64,000 nt of DNA from Massilia sp. Se16.2.3 (GCF_014171595.1 NZ_CP050451.1:4898001-4962000), one strand, 5' to 3'; numbered from the stretch's first letter, positions 18,535 to 27,219 are shown. Program-made: numbers and translations. The notes: generated by a model from the letters alone, not told the origin.

Positions 18535-18565
18535 ACAGCCCACGCGACGTGGGCTGTTTTGTTTT
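18535..18565 (+). terminator. Intrinsic terminator after spoT
   Basis: The stem ACAGCCCACG / CGTGGGCTGT is perfect, with a three-base loop, followed by a T-rich run TTTTGTTTT. Confidence 0.9.
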
Positions 18566-18578
18566 GGGAGCGCCGGCT

Positions 18579-19108
18579 TCAGGCGGGCACGTAGCGCAGG
18601 CGGAGTACGTTCTCGTCGATCCGGTCGTGGGCCACAAGGCGCAGCGGCGGCCGCGGTCCGGCAAAATACGGCTTCCCGCCACCGAGCACGACGGGATGCA
18701 GGTAGATGCGGTACTCGTCGATCAGGCCGAGTTCGGCGACGCTGTGTGCCAGGACCGTCCCTGCGACCTCGATTTCGCCCTCGTGCTCGGCGCGCAGGGC
18801 GCGCAGCGCGCCCCGAGGTCATCCGGCACCAGCTCGGCATTCGGCCCTACCGAGGTCAAGGTGCGCGACACAACCCACTTGCGCTGGCGGCGCCATGCCT
18901 GCGCAAAGGCCCGCCTGTCCTCGTCCCACTCGGGATGGTCCTCGTCCCAGTAGCGCATGATCTCGTACATGTGACGACCATAGACGCTGCCCGCCTGGGC
19001 CCGGGCCTCTTCGATGAAATGGCGGAACAGTACAGGACCGGGAGCAAAGCCCGTATGGTCGACGTAGCCGTCCAGGGACACGTTCATCCCGAATACGAGT
19101 TTGGCCAT
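18579..19108 (-). CDS. Dihydrofolate reductase-family protein (RibD C-terminal type), one frame break
   Basis: The protein begins MAKLVFGMNVSLDGYVDHTG, the signature of the RibD-C/DHFR-like reductase group (YwjB/YyaP type). GSVYGRHMYEIMRYWDED is the nucleotide-binding helix region. The frame breaks near 18815 after ELVPDDLG. The correct continuation is LRALRAEHEGEIEVAG, then LGLIDEYRIYLHPVVLGGGK and RLRYVPA with stop at 18579, about 176 residues. One base is missing in a GC run. The substrate is unknown. It converges on the spoT terminator. Confidence 0.82.
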
Positions 19109-19240
19109 GTCACATTCCTTTCGCTCTACGAAGTTCGAATTTCCCGGTCAGGCAAAGGCCGGTTCAACGACGCCTGCGCCGCGGCCCACCCTGTGCGGAG
19201 AACGCCGTGGGTCGGTTATCGCGGTATTGCCGGGACTGTC

Positions 19241-19600
19241 CTATTCCAGGCTCCAGGTATAGTTAAAGCTCACCCACGCCGGCTCCGTCGCTCCTTCGGG
19301 GATCTTGTAAGCGCATTTTGCCAGTTCGACCAGGGCGGTTCTGTCGAGCGTGGAAAATCCCGACGATTTCACGATCTTCCCGTCGAGGATAGCCCCATCC
19401 TTGTCCACCAGGTAGGCCAGCGTCACCACACCTTCCTCGTTGTTACGCGCCGCCGACATCGGATACTCCGGTTTCTTGCAGGGACCACCAGGGCCGGGTC
19501 GGGCCACGGAAGGCAATTTTTTCGTAGACACGAACTGCGCCTGCGCGCACAGCGGCATGACGAGCGAGCACAGACATGCGACAAGAGGGATGAGTTTCAT
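19241..19600 (-). CDS. Periplasmic TonB C-terminal-domain protein
   Basis: The 119 residues include a signal peptide (cleavage near CAQAQF). The rest resembles an isolated TonB C-terminal domain: KKPEYPMSAARNNEEGVVTL, LVDKDGAILDGKIVKSSGFS and LDRTALVELAKCAYKIP. No proline-rich spacer or lasting membrane anchor is seen, so it cannot energise receptors as TonB does. Such short forms are common in this group and their role is unclear. The domain call is firm and the function is not. Confidence 0.75.
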   Translation of the reverse strand: MKLIPLVACLCSLVMPLCAQAQFVSTKKLPSVARPGPGGPCKKPEYPMSAARNNEEGVVTLAYLVDKDGAILDGKIVKSSGFSTLDRTALVELAKCAYKIPEGATEPAWVSFNYTWSLE

Positions 19601-19799
19601 GGCGGGATGGAGAAGCGGGAGAAGTGGTCAATGATCGCTATCGTCACGGACGGCAGCGGGGAAAATATTCCAGTGTATCGAACGGCCGCGCCTTGACATC
19701 GGGAAGCGGAACATTGTTGCGATTGTACCGATGTGTAAATATTCAAGCCAACAACTTATTGCCGAAATAGAATAACTTTCCTCACTCAAAGGACGATCC

Positions 19800-20260
19800 A
19801 TGAAGCGCACCCCGATTGCAAGGGGGCTTGGATTGGTCCTGGCCGCTGCCCTGACAATGTCGCTGGTACTGCCCACCCATGCCGGTCCGGTACGCAACTG
19901 GTTCAAGGTGCGGCGTGCGCAGCGGCAGGCGGCGCAGGGCGAGGACGACGGCGGCTTCGCAGGCCTCGGGCGTGGCACCGTCGCCGCGGTGCCGGCGGAC
20001 GTGCGCGTGACACGCGACCTGGCCTATGGCGGCGACCCGGCCGAACGCTTCGATGTCTACGCGCCGCGAGCCGGTTCAAGCGGCGCGTCCGTCATTTTCA
20101 TGGTCCACAGCGGCGGCTGGAAGCACGGCGACAAGGGCGTGGCGGCGTAGTGGACAACAAGGTCGCGCGCTGAGTGCCCAAGGGCGTGGTCTTCGTGTCG
20201 GTGAATTATCCGATTCTGCCGGAGGCGAACGCGCTGCAGCAAACGAACCCAAGCGCTTGA
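19800..20260 (+). pseudogene. Truncated alpha/beta hydrolase (esterase) remnant
   Basis: An N-terminal signal peptide (LVLPTHAGP) and the esterase start LAYGGDPAERFDVYAPRAG, IFMVHSGGWKHGDKGVAA are intact to 20150. The frame then breaks. In another frame the text continues VDNKVAR, a TGA where Trp is usual, then VPKGVVFVSVNYPILPEANA and stops at 20260. The nucleophile half of the enzyme is missing altogether. Unlike other broken genes here, this has a frameshift, a nonsense codon and a large deletion, so it is a true pseudogene. Confidence 0.85.
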
Positions 20261-20288
20261 AAATAGACGACAGCAAGTGCGTGTCGGC

Positions 20289-20322
20289 AAAATAAGAAAG
20301 GCTGGACCAAATTAGCCCAGCC
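20289..20322 (-). terminator. Intrinsic terminator for the DUF2846 lipoprotein
   Basis: On the minus strand GGCTGG and CCAGCC pair around an 11-nt loop and are followed by TTTCTTATTTT. It lies 47 bases after the lipoprotein stop. Confidence 0.65.
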
Positions 20323-20368
20323 CTCGCAGTACATATCCCGGCAAGCGGCGTCTTGCCAGGTACGGCTG

Positions 20369-20833
20369 TTATTTGCCGGCGCTGCAGCTACCCACCTGGG
20401 CCATTTCCAGCTGAGCAACCTCACGCTTGCCCTGCTCTTCCGGGACTTGCTCTAAGCGGGCGCCACCCACGAATACACCCATCTTGATGTATTGGCGGAC
20501 GAAGTAATTTTTCCCGGCTTCAAACATCAGCTCCAGCGTATTCGGCGAGAATTCCGATTCGGTGTCAATCTTGTGGGTTTTGCCGCCTTCGACTTCGGTA
20601 TAGAAGAACACGTCTGGCGCACTTTCGCCGACGCACTTACCATCAATCCAAATGTCTTTCTTGAGCGCCTTGCCGACGAAACTATTGCGATAAACGTAGA
20701 CTCCGGCTTTGTTGGCTGCAGGTGGATTGAATTGTTTTGCTTTAGCAGACTCTTCTTTAGGTGCCATGTTAACGGAGGCGCAGCCGGTGAGCAAAGCGGC
20801 GGACAGGACAATCAGAAAGGAAGCAGTTTTCAT
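20369..20833 (-). CDS. DUF2846-type lipoprotein
   Basis: The 154-residue protein has a signal ending in the lipobox LLTGC-AS. The mature part GVYVYRNSFVGKALKKDIWI, DGKCVGESAPDVFFYTEVEG and GKNYFVRQYIKMGVF fits the DUF2846 family of small envelope lipoproteins. The function is unknown. Base composition is clearly lower in GC than neighbours, and the gene lies between a pseudogene and an AT-rich gap, which hints at acquisition by transfer. It has its own terminator. Confidence 0.75.
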   Translation of the reverse strand: MKTASFLIVLSAALLTGCASVNMAPKEESAKAKQFNPPAANKAGVYVYRNSFVGKALKKDIWIDGKCVGESAPDVFFYTEVEGGKTHKIDTESEFSPNTLELMFEAGKNYFVRQYIKMGVFVGGARLEQVPEEQGKREVAQLEMAQVGSCSAGK

Positions 20834-21299
20834 TGTTTTAATAGAATATGATCCGGAAAGGGCGTCTCTTGTTCAGAGCGCCACAAATGGGAAAAATCGG
20901 GATCGCCAGGCCATTTGTTTATGACCGGATTCGATTATTTCCACAGATCCATTATGAATTAGAATCTTGTTTTCTCGCAAGAAATTAGCTGTAGATTTGC
21001 GAACAAACCGCGCGTTACGTTTCATACACGTCGGATCGGGCCTCATGCACGCTTAGGGGTCGACATGCCTTCTGCGCGACCTCGGGTGCCAGGATCGTTA
21101 GCAGGACCAGCTAAATGTAAGACAAATCCGCAGGGGATTGACGTAAGGATTCCCCATGTGCTGTCAGTACACATGATGGTATATCTGATAATTGCATTAT
21201 TACAAGAAGGAAATGTTCTAACGGGAAAGATATGTGGGCGCCGCGCCACGTGGCCCGTTCACCCGGCGGGGGACCGAGGCGCCAGAGCGGCTCGGCGGC
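20834..21299. other. AT-rich intergenic stretch, no gene recognised
   Basis: About 465 bases between the lipoprotein and heme oxygenase genes. The first 400 are far more AT-rich than the rest of the window. A short minus-strand frame of 68 codons shows no family features. No repeat or promoter could be assigned with confidence. Confidence 0.5.
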
Positions 21300-21898
21300 T
21301 CAGTGGCCGTCGAATGCCAGCGCCGGGATGCGGTCGAAGGCATCGCAGGCGCCGCGGCAGGCGTCGGCGACCTCGTGCGGCGTCTGCACGCCCCTCGCAA
21401 GCCGGCCATGAAGGCGCGCCAGCGCGGACCGGGCCCGCTCTCGCCCGCGCCGTGCAGGTAGCGCAGCGGATGCGGGGCCAGCTGGGCCGCCAGCCGCTTG
21501 TAGAGCACAGCGCCGCCGAGCTGCGAGCCTTCGACGACGTAGGCCGCGCCCCAGCGGTAGGCGGGGCTGGCCTCCTCCGGCCAGGCCAGGCTTGGGGCGA
21601 ACGCGGCGGCGGGACAGGAGGCGAGCGCCGGATCGGCAAGGTCGGCCTCGATCAGGGCCAGGTGCGGTGCCGGTGAGATGCTTTCGCCCCGGGGACCGTC
21701 GTCACGACCTGGCCAGGCGGCAGCCAGCGGCAGCAGCCAGGCGCGCAGCAGCTGCAGGTGATGGGCGTAGTCGGCAAGCGTGGCGTCTAGCGCGGAAAGC
21801 GGCAAGCCGCTGTCGAGGCGCTCGTGGCGCGAGGACGTGGCCCGCCGCAGCGCGGCCAGGACGTCGGACTCGCGTGCGGTGTCATTGGAACGGTTCAT
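21300..21898 (-). CDS. Biliverdin-producing heme oxygenase, one frame break
   Basis: This is a heme oxygenase-like protein of about 199 residues starting at the ATG at 21898. The proximal-histidine helix is RRATSSRHERLDSGLPLS. The distal helix region AYVVEGSQLGGAVLYKRLAA has the glycine-rich bend that lies over heme. The frame breaks near 21400 in a G-run after AFMAGLRG. One added base gives VQTPHEVADACRGACDAFDR and IPALAFDGH, ending at 21300. In many bacteria this enzyme supplies biliverdin to a bacteriophytochrome, but none is adjacent here, so iron release from heme is equally possible. Confidence 0.8.
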
Positions 21899-22088
21899 GA
21901 TGGGCCAGGGCGGCGCGAAGGCACGCGGCAAAACGCCATCTTACCAGTCCGGGCCGATTTCGCCCCGGCTGTGCCGCTGTGTGACAATCGATGGACTTTG
22001 GGGCACCGCTTTGCGGCACAATGGCGCCTGGTTTCGTGCGTTTTGCCCTTCCCTTGCCGTTTCGGCGCCTCCGCCACCCTTGGAACAG

Positions 22089-23165
22089 ATGCATCTGAAA
22101 ACATCGACCCTGTCTTTTGCCCTGCTCGTGCTCGCCGGCCTTTCCTGCGCACACGCCGCGCGGCCCGCCAGCATGCAGTTCACCCACCTGGCCTGGGACC
22201 TCGCCTGCGACAACACGCGCACATGCCGCGCGGCCGGGTATTACGACGAGGTCGGCAGCGACGAGGACAATGCATCGGGTCGCGCGCCCTTGCCGGTCTC
22301 GGTGCTGCTGACACGGGAAGCCGGTCCGCACACGCCGATCCAGGGAGAGGTCCAGCTCGACGAAGAGACGATGGTGAACTGGGCGCGCGAGCTGTCCCTG
22401 ACATTGAGGATCGATGGCAAGCCATCCGGCACCGTCGTCCTCGATCATCGAACAGGCACCTTTCCGCTGCCGCAGCAGCAGACCATCCTCCTGGTCCTTG
22501 CCTTGACCAGGAACAGCCAGATCGCCTGGTCGGACGGACGGCGCAGCTGGAAGCTGTCCGATGCGGGCGCTGCCGCCGTCCTGCTGAAGATGGATGAGTT
22601 CCAGGGCCGGCTAGGCACACCAGGCTCCGTCATGCGCAAGGGAACGCGGGACGAGAACACAGTCCTGCCGCCTTTGCCGGTGCCTGTCATCCAGGCCGCC
22701 GCGGTGCCGCCTGGCGGGCCGATTTCGCTGCCGGCATCGGAGCGCGCGTCGCTGCGTAGCGCGCTGGCGGCATCGACGAAGGAGTGTTCGACGCTCGAGC
22801 AGGGACAGCCCCCGGGCGAGATGACCGTGCACCGGCTGTCGGCCACGAAACTGCTGGTTTCCACAGTGTGCTGGGTCACGGCGTATAACGAAGGCGAAGG
22901 GTACTGGGTCGTCAACGCCAAAGCACCGTACGCGCCCCGGATGGTGACGCCGCACGCCAGCGGCTATGCAGACGGTGCGATCAGCGCATCCCACAAACTG
23001 GATAGCCTTGGCGACTGCGCGGAGATTGAGAAATGGGTGTGGAACGGCCGCCGCTTCGTCCATGCCAGTCAAGGCACGACGGGCCAGTGCATGCCGCTGG
23101 TGGTCGGTGGCGCCTGGTCGCTGCCGGTGCTGGTGACGACCGTACGCCCGGCGGCCCGGCCTTGA
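22089..23165 (+). CDS. DUF1176 domain-containing secreted protein
   Basis: The 358 residues start with a signal peptide (LLVLAGLSCAHA-ARP). The conserved DUF1176 pattern covers the second half: CSTLEQGQPPGEMTVHRLS, LLVSTVCWVTAYNEGEGYWV, DSLGDCAEIEKWVWNGRRFV and GGAWSLPVLVTTV. Paired cysteines suggest disulfides in the periplasm. The function of the family is unknown. The frame is open upstream of 22089, but only this ATG is followed by a signal peptide. Two more genes follow on the same strand. Confidence 0.8.
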   Translation: MHLKTSTLSFALLVLAGLSCAHAARPASMQFTHLAWDLACDNTRTCRAAGYYDEVGSDEDNASGRAPLPVSVLLTREAGPHTPIQGEVQLDEETMVNWARELSLTLRIDGKPSGTVVLDHRTGTFPLPQQQTILLVLALTRNSQIAWSDGRRSWKLSDAGAAAVLLKMDEFQGRLGTPGSVMRKGTRDENTVLPPLPVPVIQAAAVPPGGPISLPASERASLRSALAASTKECSTLEQGQPPGEMTVHRLSATKLLVSTVCWVTAYNEGEGYWVVNAKAPYAPRMVTPHASGYADGAISASHKLDSLGDCAEIEKWVWNGRRFVHASQGTTGQCMPLVVGGAWSLPVLVTTVRPAARP

Positions 23166-23202
23166 ACCGGTACGAAGAAACACTATCAGAAGAAAGAACA
23201 AC

Positions 23203-23850
23203 ATGATGCGCAAGCCCGCCTCGGTCGCCGCGATCTTTGCCCTGTCCCTGTCCTGTTTCCACGGCTGGGATCCCGCCCATGCCGCCGCAGCCAACCCGCT
23301 GGAGCGGATCGACCCCAAGCTCATCGCCGAGCACTTCAAGCACGAGCGCGTCGAAGGTGTCGGGAGCGAGATCGACGACAGCAGGACCCTCCCCGGATGC
23401 CCCTGGGTCAGGTCCTTCGTCGTCATGGACGAGGGCGCTTCCGGCGACATCGTCGTGGCGCTGTGCAGCAGCGGCACGCTGGGCCCGGCCAGCGTCGAGG
23501 CCACCGTCGGCAAGCAGGTGGCCGAGGCCAGGCGGGCGGTGGCCGCCATGCCTGCCCCGCTGGTGGCGGCCGTTCAGTCCGGAACCGAAGGGGTGGAGGT
23601 GCCCCTGGCCGGCGGCAGGCGCGGCAAGGCCTTGACGATTCCGGCAATCGGCCACGGCCTCGTGATGGCGCCGTTCGCCTATGCCGTGACGGCGAAGAAA
23701 GACATGACGCTAGTCGTGCAGCCCATGCTCAATCCGAACCGGTTCGACAACCTGAACGCCCCGCTGGCCGCGCTGCTGCAGGCGATCGACGCGCGCCTGC
23801 AGGACCGGGCCCGGCCGGAAGCCAACACCGAGCACGCTACGATGAAATGA
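23203..23850 (+). CDS. Uncharacterised periplasmic protein
   Basis: The 215-residue protein has a signal peptide (cleavage near AHA-AAANPLE). I do not recognise a family. Visible features are a WVRSFVVMDEGASGDIVVAL strand segment, two cysteines (PGCPW and ALCSS) that could form a disulfide, and a C-terminal helix LNAPLAALLQAIDARLQDR. Its stop overlaps the start of the next gene (ATGA), so the two are coupled. It lies 37 bases after the DUF1176 gene, so the three probably form one operon. Confidence 0.65.
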   Translation: MMRKPASVAAIFALSLSCFHGWDPAHAAAANPLERIDPKLIAEHFKHERVEGVGSEIDDSRTLPGCPWVRSFVVMDEGASGDIVVALCSSGTLGPASVEATVGKQVAEARRAVAAMPAPLVAAVQSGTEGVEVPLAGGRRGKALTIPAIGHGLVMAPFAYAVTAKKDMTLVVQPMLNPNRFDNLNAPLAALLQAIDARLQDRARPEANTEHATMK

Positions 23851-24593
23851 AGACAACAATGAAGATGCGCTATAGCGTGTTTGCCGGACATGTCGACGTC
23901 AAGGCCCCGCTGATCTACATGTGGGAGATACACGACTTGCTGGGCCAGCTGATCGGCCGCTATATCGGCAAGGCCAACGGCGGCGATCGACGCCCTACCC
24001 AGCATTACCCGCGCAATGTGGACAAACTGCGCCAGGGGCTGCCCTACAGGAAGGGAAAGAATTACCGCCGCGTCCACTACGCGCTTGCCGACGCGGTAAA
24101 GGCAGAGCATGCGATTTCCCTTATTTACCTCTGCAATGTTCTTGATACCGTCGACATCTTCAAGGTGGAATCGCATTACATCGAGCAATACGGCTGCAAT
24201 GCGGACGACGGTATTGGCCTGAACGGCAGGTGGAAAGGCGCGCCGCGCGAGGTCGTTGCCGCCGTCCCCGCTGTACCGGTCGAGGCGCCTGCAAGCGCAG
24301 ACCCAGCGTCGCCCGATCTCGACGACTTCCTGGAATATTTTGACGACAAGCCACGCGAGACCTTTGAAGTCAGGGTCAATACCCGGAGCTGCTCGGTCTG
24401 GAGCGCCGGCCGCAGGATTCTGCGCGCAAAACAGGCCAGACCAGGCGCCAGGGTACTGATCAAGCTCGTGCAGAGCTCGACGCCGGAAAAGCCATTCCAG
24501 TTCGTTTGGGATGGAGACGAGGAGCACATCGACGCAGCCCTCGACCAGGAGCGCAAGCTGTTGCTCGCCCGTGGCGAGGCCGTCTCATTCTAA
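23847..24593 (+). CDS. Putative GIY-YIG-like nuclease-fold protein, stop codon supplied by a mobile element
   Basis: The 248-residue protein is cytoplasmic. Residues about 20-45 read LIYMWEIHDLLGQLIGRYIG then KAN, resembling a GIY-YIG core. An Arg/His segment (DRRPTQHYPRNV), VHYALADAVKAEHAI and a Glu in VESHYIEQYGCN followed by GLNGRWKG complete the pattern seen in GIY-YIG proteins. The C-terminal half (FEVRVNTRSCSVWSAGRRIL) is unassigned. The TAA stop at 24591-24593 is the first bases of the MITE at 24590. Without the insert the frame could run on for about 20 codons. The family call is tentative. Confidence 0.55.
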   Translation: MKTTMKMRYSVFAGHVDVKAPLIYMWEIHDLLGQLIGRYIGKANGGDRRPTQHYPRNVDKLRQGLPYRKGKNYRRVHYALADAVKAEHAISLIYLCNVLDTVDIFKVESHYIEQYGCNADDGIGLNGRWKGAPREVVAAVPAVPVEAPASADPASPDLDDFLEYFDDKPRETFEVRVNTRSCSVWSAGRRILRAKQARPGARVLIKLVQSSTPEKPFQFVWDGDEEHIDAALDQERKLLLARGEAVSF

Positions 24594-24760
24594 GTACTCA
24601 CCCAAAAATAAATGTGTTTTTGGCTTCCAGAACCGGCGCGTTGCTGCGTCGGCTCGCGTCCGCTTGCGGGGCAGTGCTCGCACTGCGGCGCGCTCGCCGC
24701 CTTGCACCGCATCCAGTTCTGTTTGCCAAAATTCCCATTTATTTTCGGTCGAGTACTTAG
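24590..24760 (-). mobile_element. MITE-like element with CTAAGTACTC ends, copy 2
   Basis: This copy of 171 bp is the inverse of the element at 14913-15096, with near-identical ends (CTAAGTACTC...GAGTACTTAG) and interior, lacking about 13 bases present in copy 1. Its left end gives the stop codon of the gene before it. Its right end was used as target by a second element. Confidence 0.85.
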
Positions 24761-24915
24761 AGCCTATCCCGGTAGTCCGGAGTCGCTGCTGGCGCGCCTG
24801 ACAAACGCGTGCTGCGTTGCTCGTCGTTGCATGGCCAGCCATGCGGCCTCCTCGCGCCTTGCCCGCGCTTGCCATGCATCGCCACCAGCTTTCCCCGGAC
24901 TACCGGGATAGGCTC
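24760..24915. mobile_element. IS5-like MITE with TTA target duplication
   Basis: The 156-bp element has perfect 21-bp inverted ends beginning GAGCCTATCCCGGTAGTCCG. It is flanked by TTA on both sides (24757-24759 and 24916-24918). Three-base T-N-A duplications and GAGCC-type ends are seen in parts of the IS5 family, so it is probably a non-autonomous derivative. It sits exactly at the terminal TTA of the neighbouring MITE. No transposase is encoded. Confidence 0.7.
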
Positions 24916-25041
24916 TTAGCCAGCGTTGCGCGCGTGCCTGGCGAACCGTGTGACATTGTCGGACAGCTTGCCGCCTCTTGTTGATGCCGCTGCTCCGGAG
25001 CTTGCCCGTGCAGCGGGATTGCGTGTCTGCCCGAACACAGC

Positions 25042-25061
25042 AGCGCCCCTCTCGGGGCGCT
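25042..25061. terminator. GC-rich hairpin after the GH16 gene
   Basis: AGCGCCCC and GGGGCGCT form a perfect 8-bp stem with loop TCTC, 38 bases after the glucanase stop. There is no good T-run on the minus strand, so its role as terminator is uncertain. Confidence 0.4.
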
Positions 25062-25098
25062 TTGAAGCGTGCAGGTTCGAGGAAATGCGCGATCCGCC

Positions 25099-26316
25099 TT
25101 ACCTGCGGTAGACCCGCACGTAATCGACCTGCATCCTGTTCGGGAAGACGGTCGATGCATCCGGGCTGCCAGGCCAGTTGCCGCCGACGGCCAGGTTAAA
25201 CAGGAGGAAGTATGGCGCGTGGAACTCCGAGGTGCCGTTGATGCCGCCAGCGATATTCACTTCGTGGAACTTGTTGCCATCCACATACCAGCGGATGGTC
25301 GACGCATCCCATTCCACCGCATACACGTGGTACTGCGAGAAGTCCAGGCCGCCTGATGGGCCGCCATAATTGGCGTAGGCATTGTTCTGATCCGACCAGT
25401 GGATCGTGCCGTGAACAAACGCTTCGGAATTGACGTGCTCCATGATGTCGATTTCACCGCTGGCGGGCCAGCCGATGCTGCTGATGGAATTACCCAGCAT
25501 CCAGAAGGCCGGCCAGGTCCCTTTCCCGGTCGGGATTTTCATGCGCGCTTCCATCCGGCCGTATTGCCAGCTGGCCTTGTTCTGGGTGGTGATGCGGCCC
25601 GAGGTGTACCCCTTGCCCCCATAGGCTTCCTTGCGCGCTTCGATCACGAGTTCGCCACCGGTGACGCGGATGTTTTCCGGACGGGCGGTGTAGTACTGCA
25701 ATTCGTTGTTGCCGCCGCCATTGCCATTGACCTCGATGTTCCACTTCGAGGTGTCCAGCGCGGTGCCGTTGAACTCGTCCGACCAGACCAGCGTCCAGTT
25801 GCTTGGCGGCGGCGTGCCGCAGCTTGCGCCAGTGATCCGGATCCAGTTCAGGTTAAAGCCCGCGCTGCTGATGAAAGTGCCGAGGTTATAGGTACCGGCA
25901 TTGACGTTGATGGTGCGCTGCACGGTCGTCCAGTTCTGCCAGCCGCCGGTCGCAGGCACCAGGGTGGACCCCAGCGGGATCGAACCGCCATTCAGGTCGG
26001 CGGAAATCTGGCCTCCTGCCGCGGGAGCGGCAACCCGGTAGGCGATGGTGTAGGCGCCGGAGGTCGGGAAAGTGACATTGTTGTGCGCCAGCCATTCGCC
26101 GTTGGCTGTCCAGCCCACATCGAATCCGCCGCCGGCATCGCTCGTCGCTTCGATATCGACGTTGTCGGCGCGGTAGACGTTGCCGGTGTTGCCGGCGGTG
26201 GTGTCGAACGCGGTCGTGTAATTTTCGGCCTGCAAGGTGCAGTCCGCAGCGCCGGCCGACAGCAGCGGCGCGAGCAGGAGTGAGGCCAGACAGACGTGGA
26301 TCGTCCTTATCTTCAT
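25099..26316 (-). CDS. Secreted CBM6-GH16 beta-glucanase (laminarinase-like)
   Basis: The 405-residue enzyme has a signal peptide ending near SAGA-ADC. Residues about 25-165 are a family-6-type carbohydrate-binding module (LQAENYTTAFDTTAGNTG and TANGEWLAHNNVTFPTSGAY). A short PPPSNW linker leads to a GH16 domain. The catalytic motif is GEIDIMEHV, where the two Glu act as nucleophile and acid/base. LVWSDEFNG, WPAFWMLGN and the C-terminal MQVDYVRVYRR are typical of beta-1,3-glucanases. The GGAG ribosome site fits the ATG at 26316. A LacI-type operator-like site lies about 85 bases upstream. Confidence 0.93.
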   Translation of the reverse strand: MKIRTIHVCLASLLLAPLLSAGAADCTLQAENYTTAFDTTAGNTGNVYRADNVDIEATSDAGGGFDVGWTANGEWLAHNNVTFPTSGAYTIAYRVAAPAAGGQISADLNGGSIPLGSTLVPATGGWQNWTTVQRTINVNAGTYNLGTFISSAGFNLNWIRITGASCGTPPPSNWTLVWSDEFNGTALDTSKWNIEVNGNGGGNNELQYYTARPENIRVTGGELVIEARKEAYGGKGYTSGRITTQNKASWQYGRMEARMKIPTGKGTWPAFWMLGNSISSIGWPASGEIDIMEHVNSEAFVHGTIHWSDQNNAYANYGGPSGGLDFSQYHVYAVEWDASTIRWYVDGNKFHEVNIAGGINGTSEFHAPYFLLFNLAVGGNWPGSPDASTVFPNRMQVDYVRVYRR

Positions 26317-26400
26317 GTGTAAAGTCTCCGAATTTATAGTTAGGATTTACTTACAGGCGGCACTCGATCCCGGCCGATGTCATTTCCCATCGCGATTAAA

Positions 26401-26414
26401 TGGAAACGATTCCA
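26401..26414. promoter_or_regulatory. LacI-family operator-like site upstream of the glucanase gene
   Basis: TGGAAACGATTCCA is an imperfect palindrome centred on CG with the AAnCGnTT core of LacI/GalR operators. Its position about 85 bases before a polysaccharide-degrading enzyme gene suits sugar-responsive control. No such regulator is in the window. Confidence 0.4.
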
Positions 26415-26471
26415 CCACGTTCAGTATCATGCACATTTTGTGTATTGTCAAAAGCCGCACAAGCGGGACGC

Positions 26472-26504
26472 GGTCTGGACACGGCCAGCTGCCGTGTCCA
26501 GACC
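26472..26504. terminator. Large hairpin between the glucanase and greB
   Basis: GGTCTGGACACGGC pairs perfectly with GCCGTGTCCAGACC (14 bp, loop CAGCT). It lies about 150 bases downstream of the greB stop and is not followed by a clear T-run. It could be a greB terminator aided by a nearby short GC stem and TTTT, or a regulatory dyad. Confidence 0.45.
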
Positions 26505-26652
26505 GGCACATGCTCGTGTGGATGGGAAGTGGAACGGACGCGGTCACTTGCGAGACGACCTCTGTGCGCATGGCACCGATGTCGTGGTGCCGACAGGGGA
26601 CGGCGGCAATGCGGGAGGTTTCGTCAGGCGCGCCAGGCGCCGCCAGACCGTC

Positions 26653-27219
<567 letters not shown>

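Noticed and set aside
21043..21249. 68-codon frame in the AT-rich gap before the heme oxygenase gene
   Set aside because: No ribosome site, family resemblance or conserved context; it overlaps the end of the heme oxygenase frame.
18518..24593. Possible defence island or toxin-antitoxin system
   Set aside because: Genes here are a reductase, a TonB-like protein, an esterase remnant, lipoproteins, a heme oxygenase and exported unknowns. No recognised defence, toxin or restriction domain was found apart from the tentative GIY-YIG-like fold.
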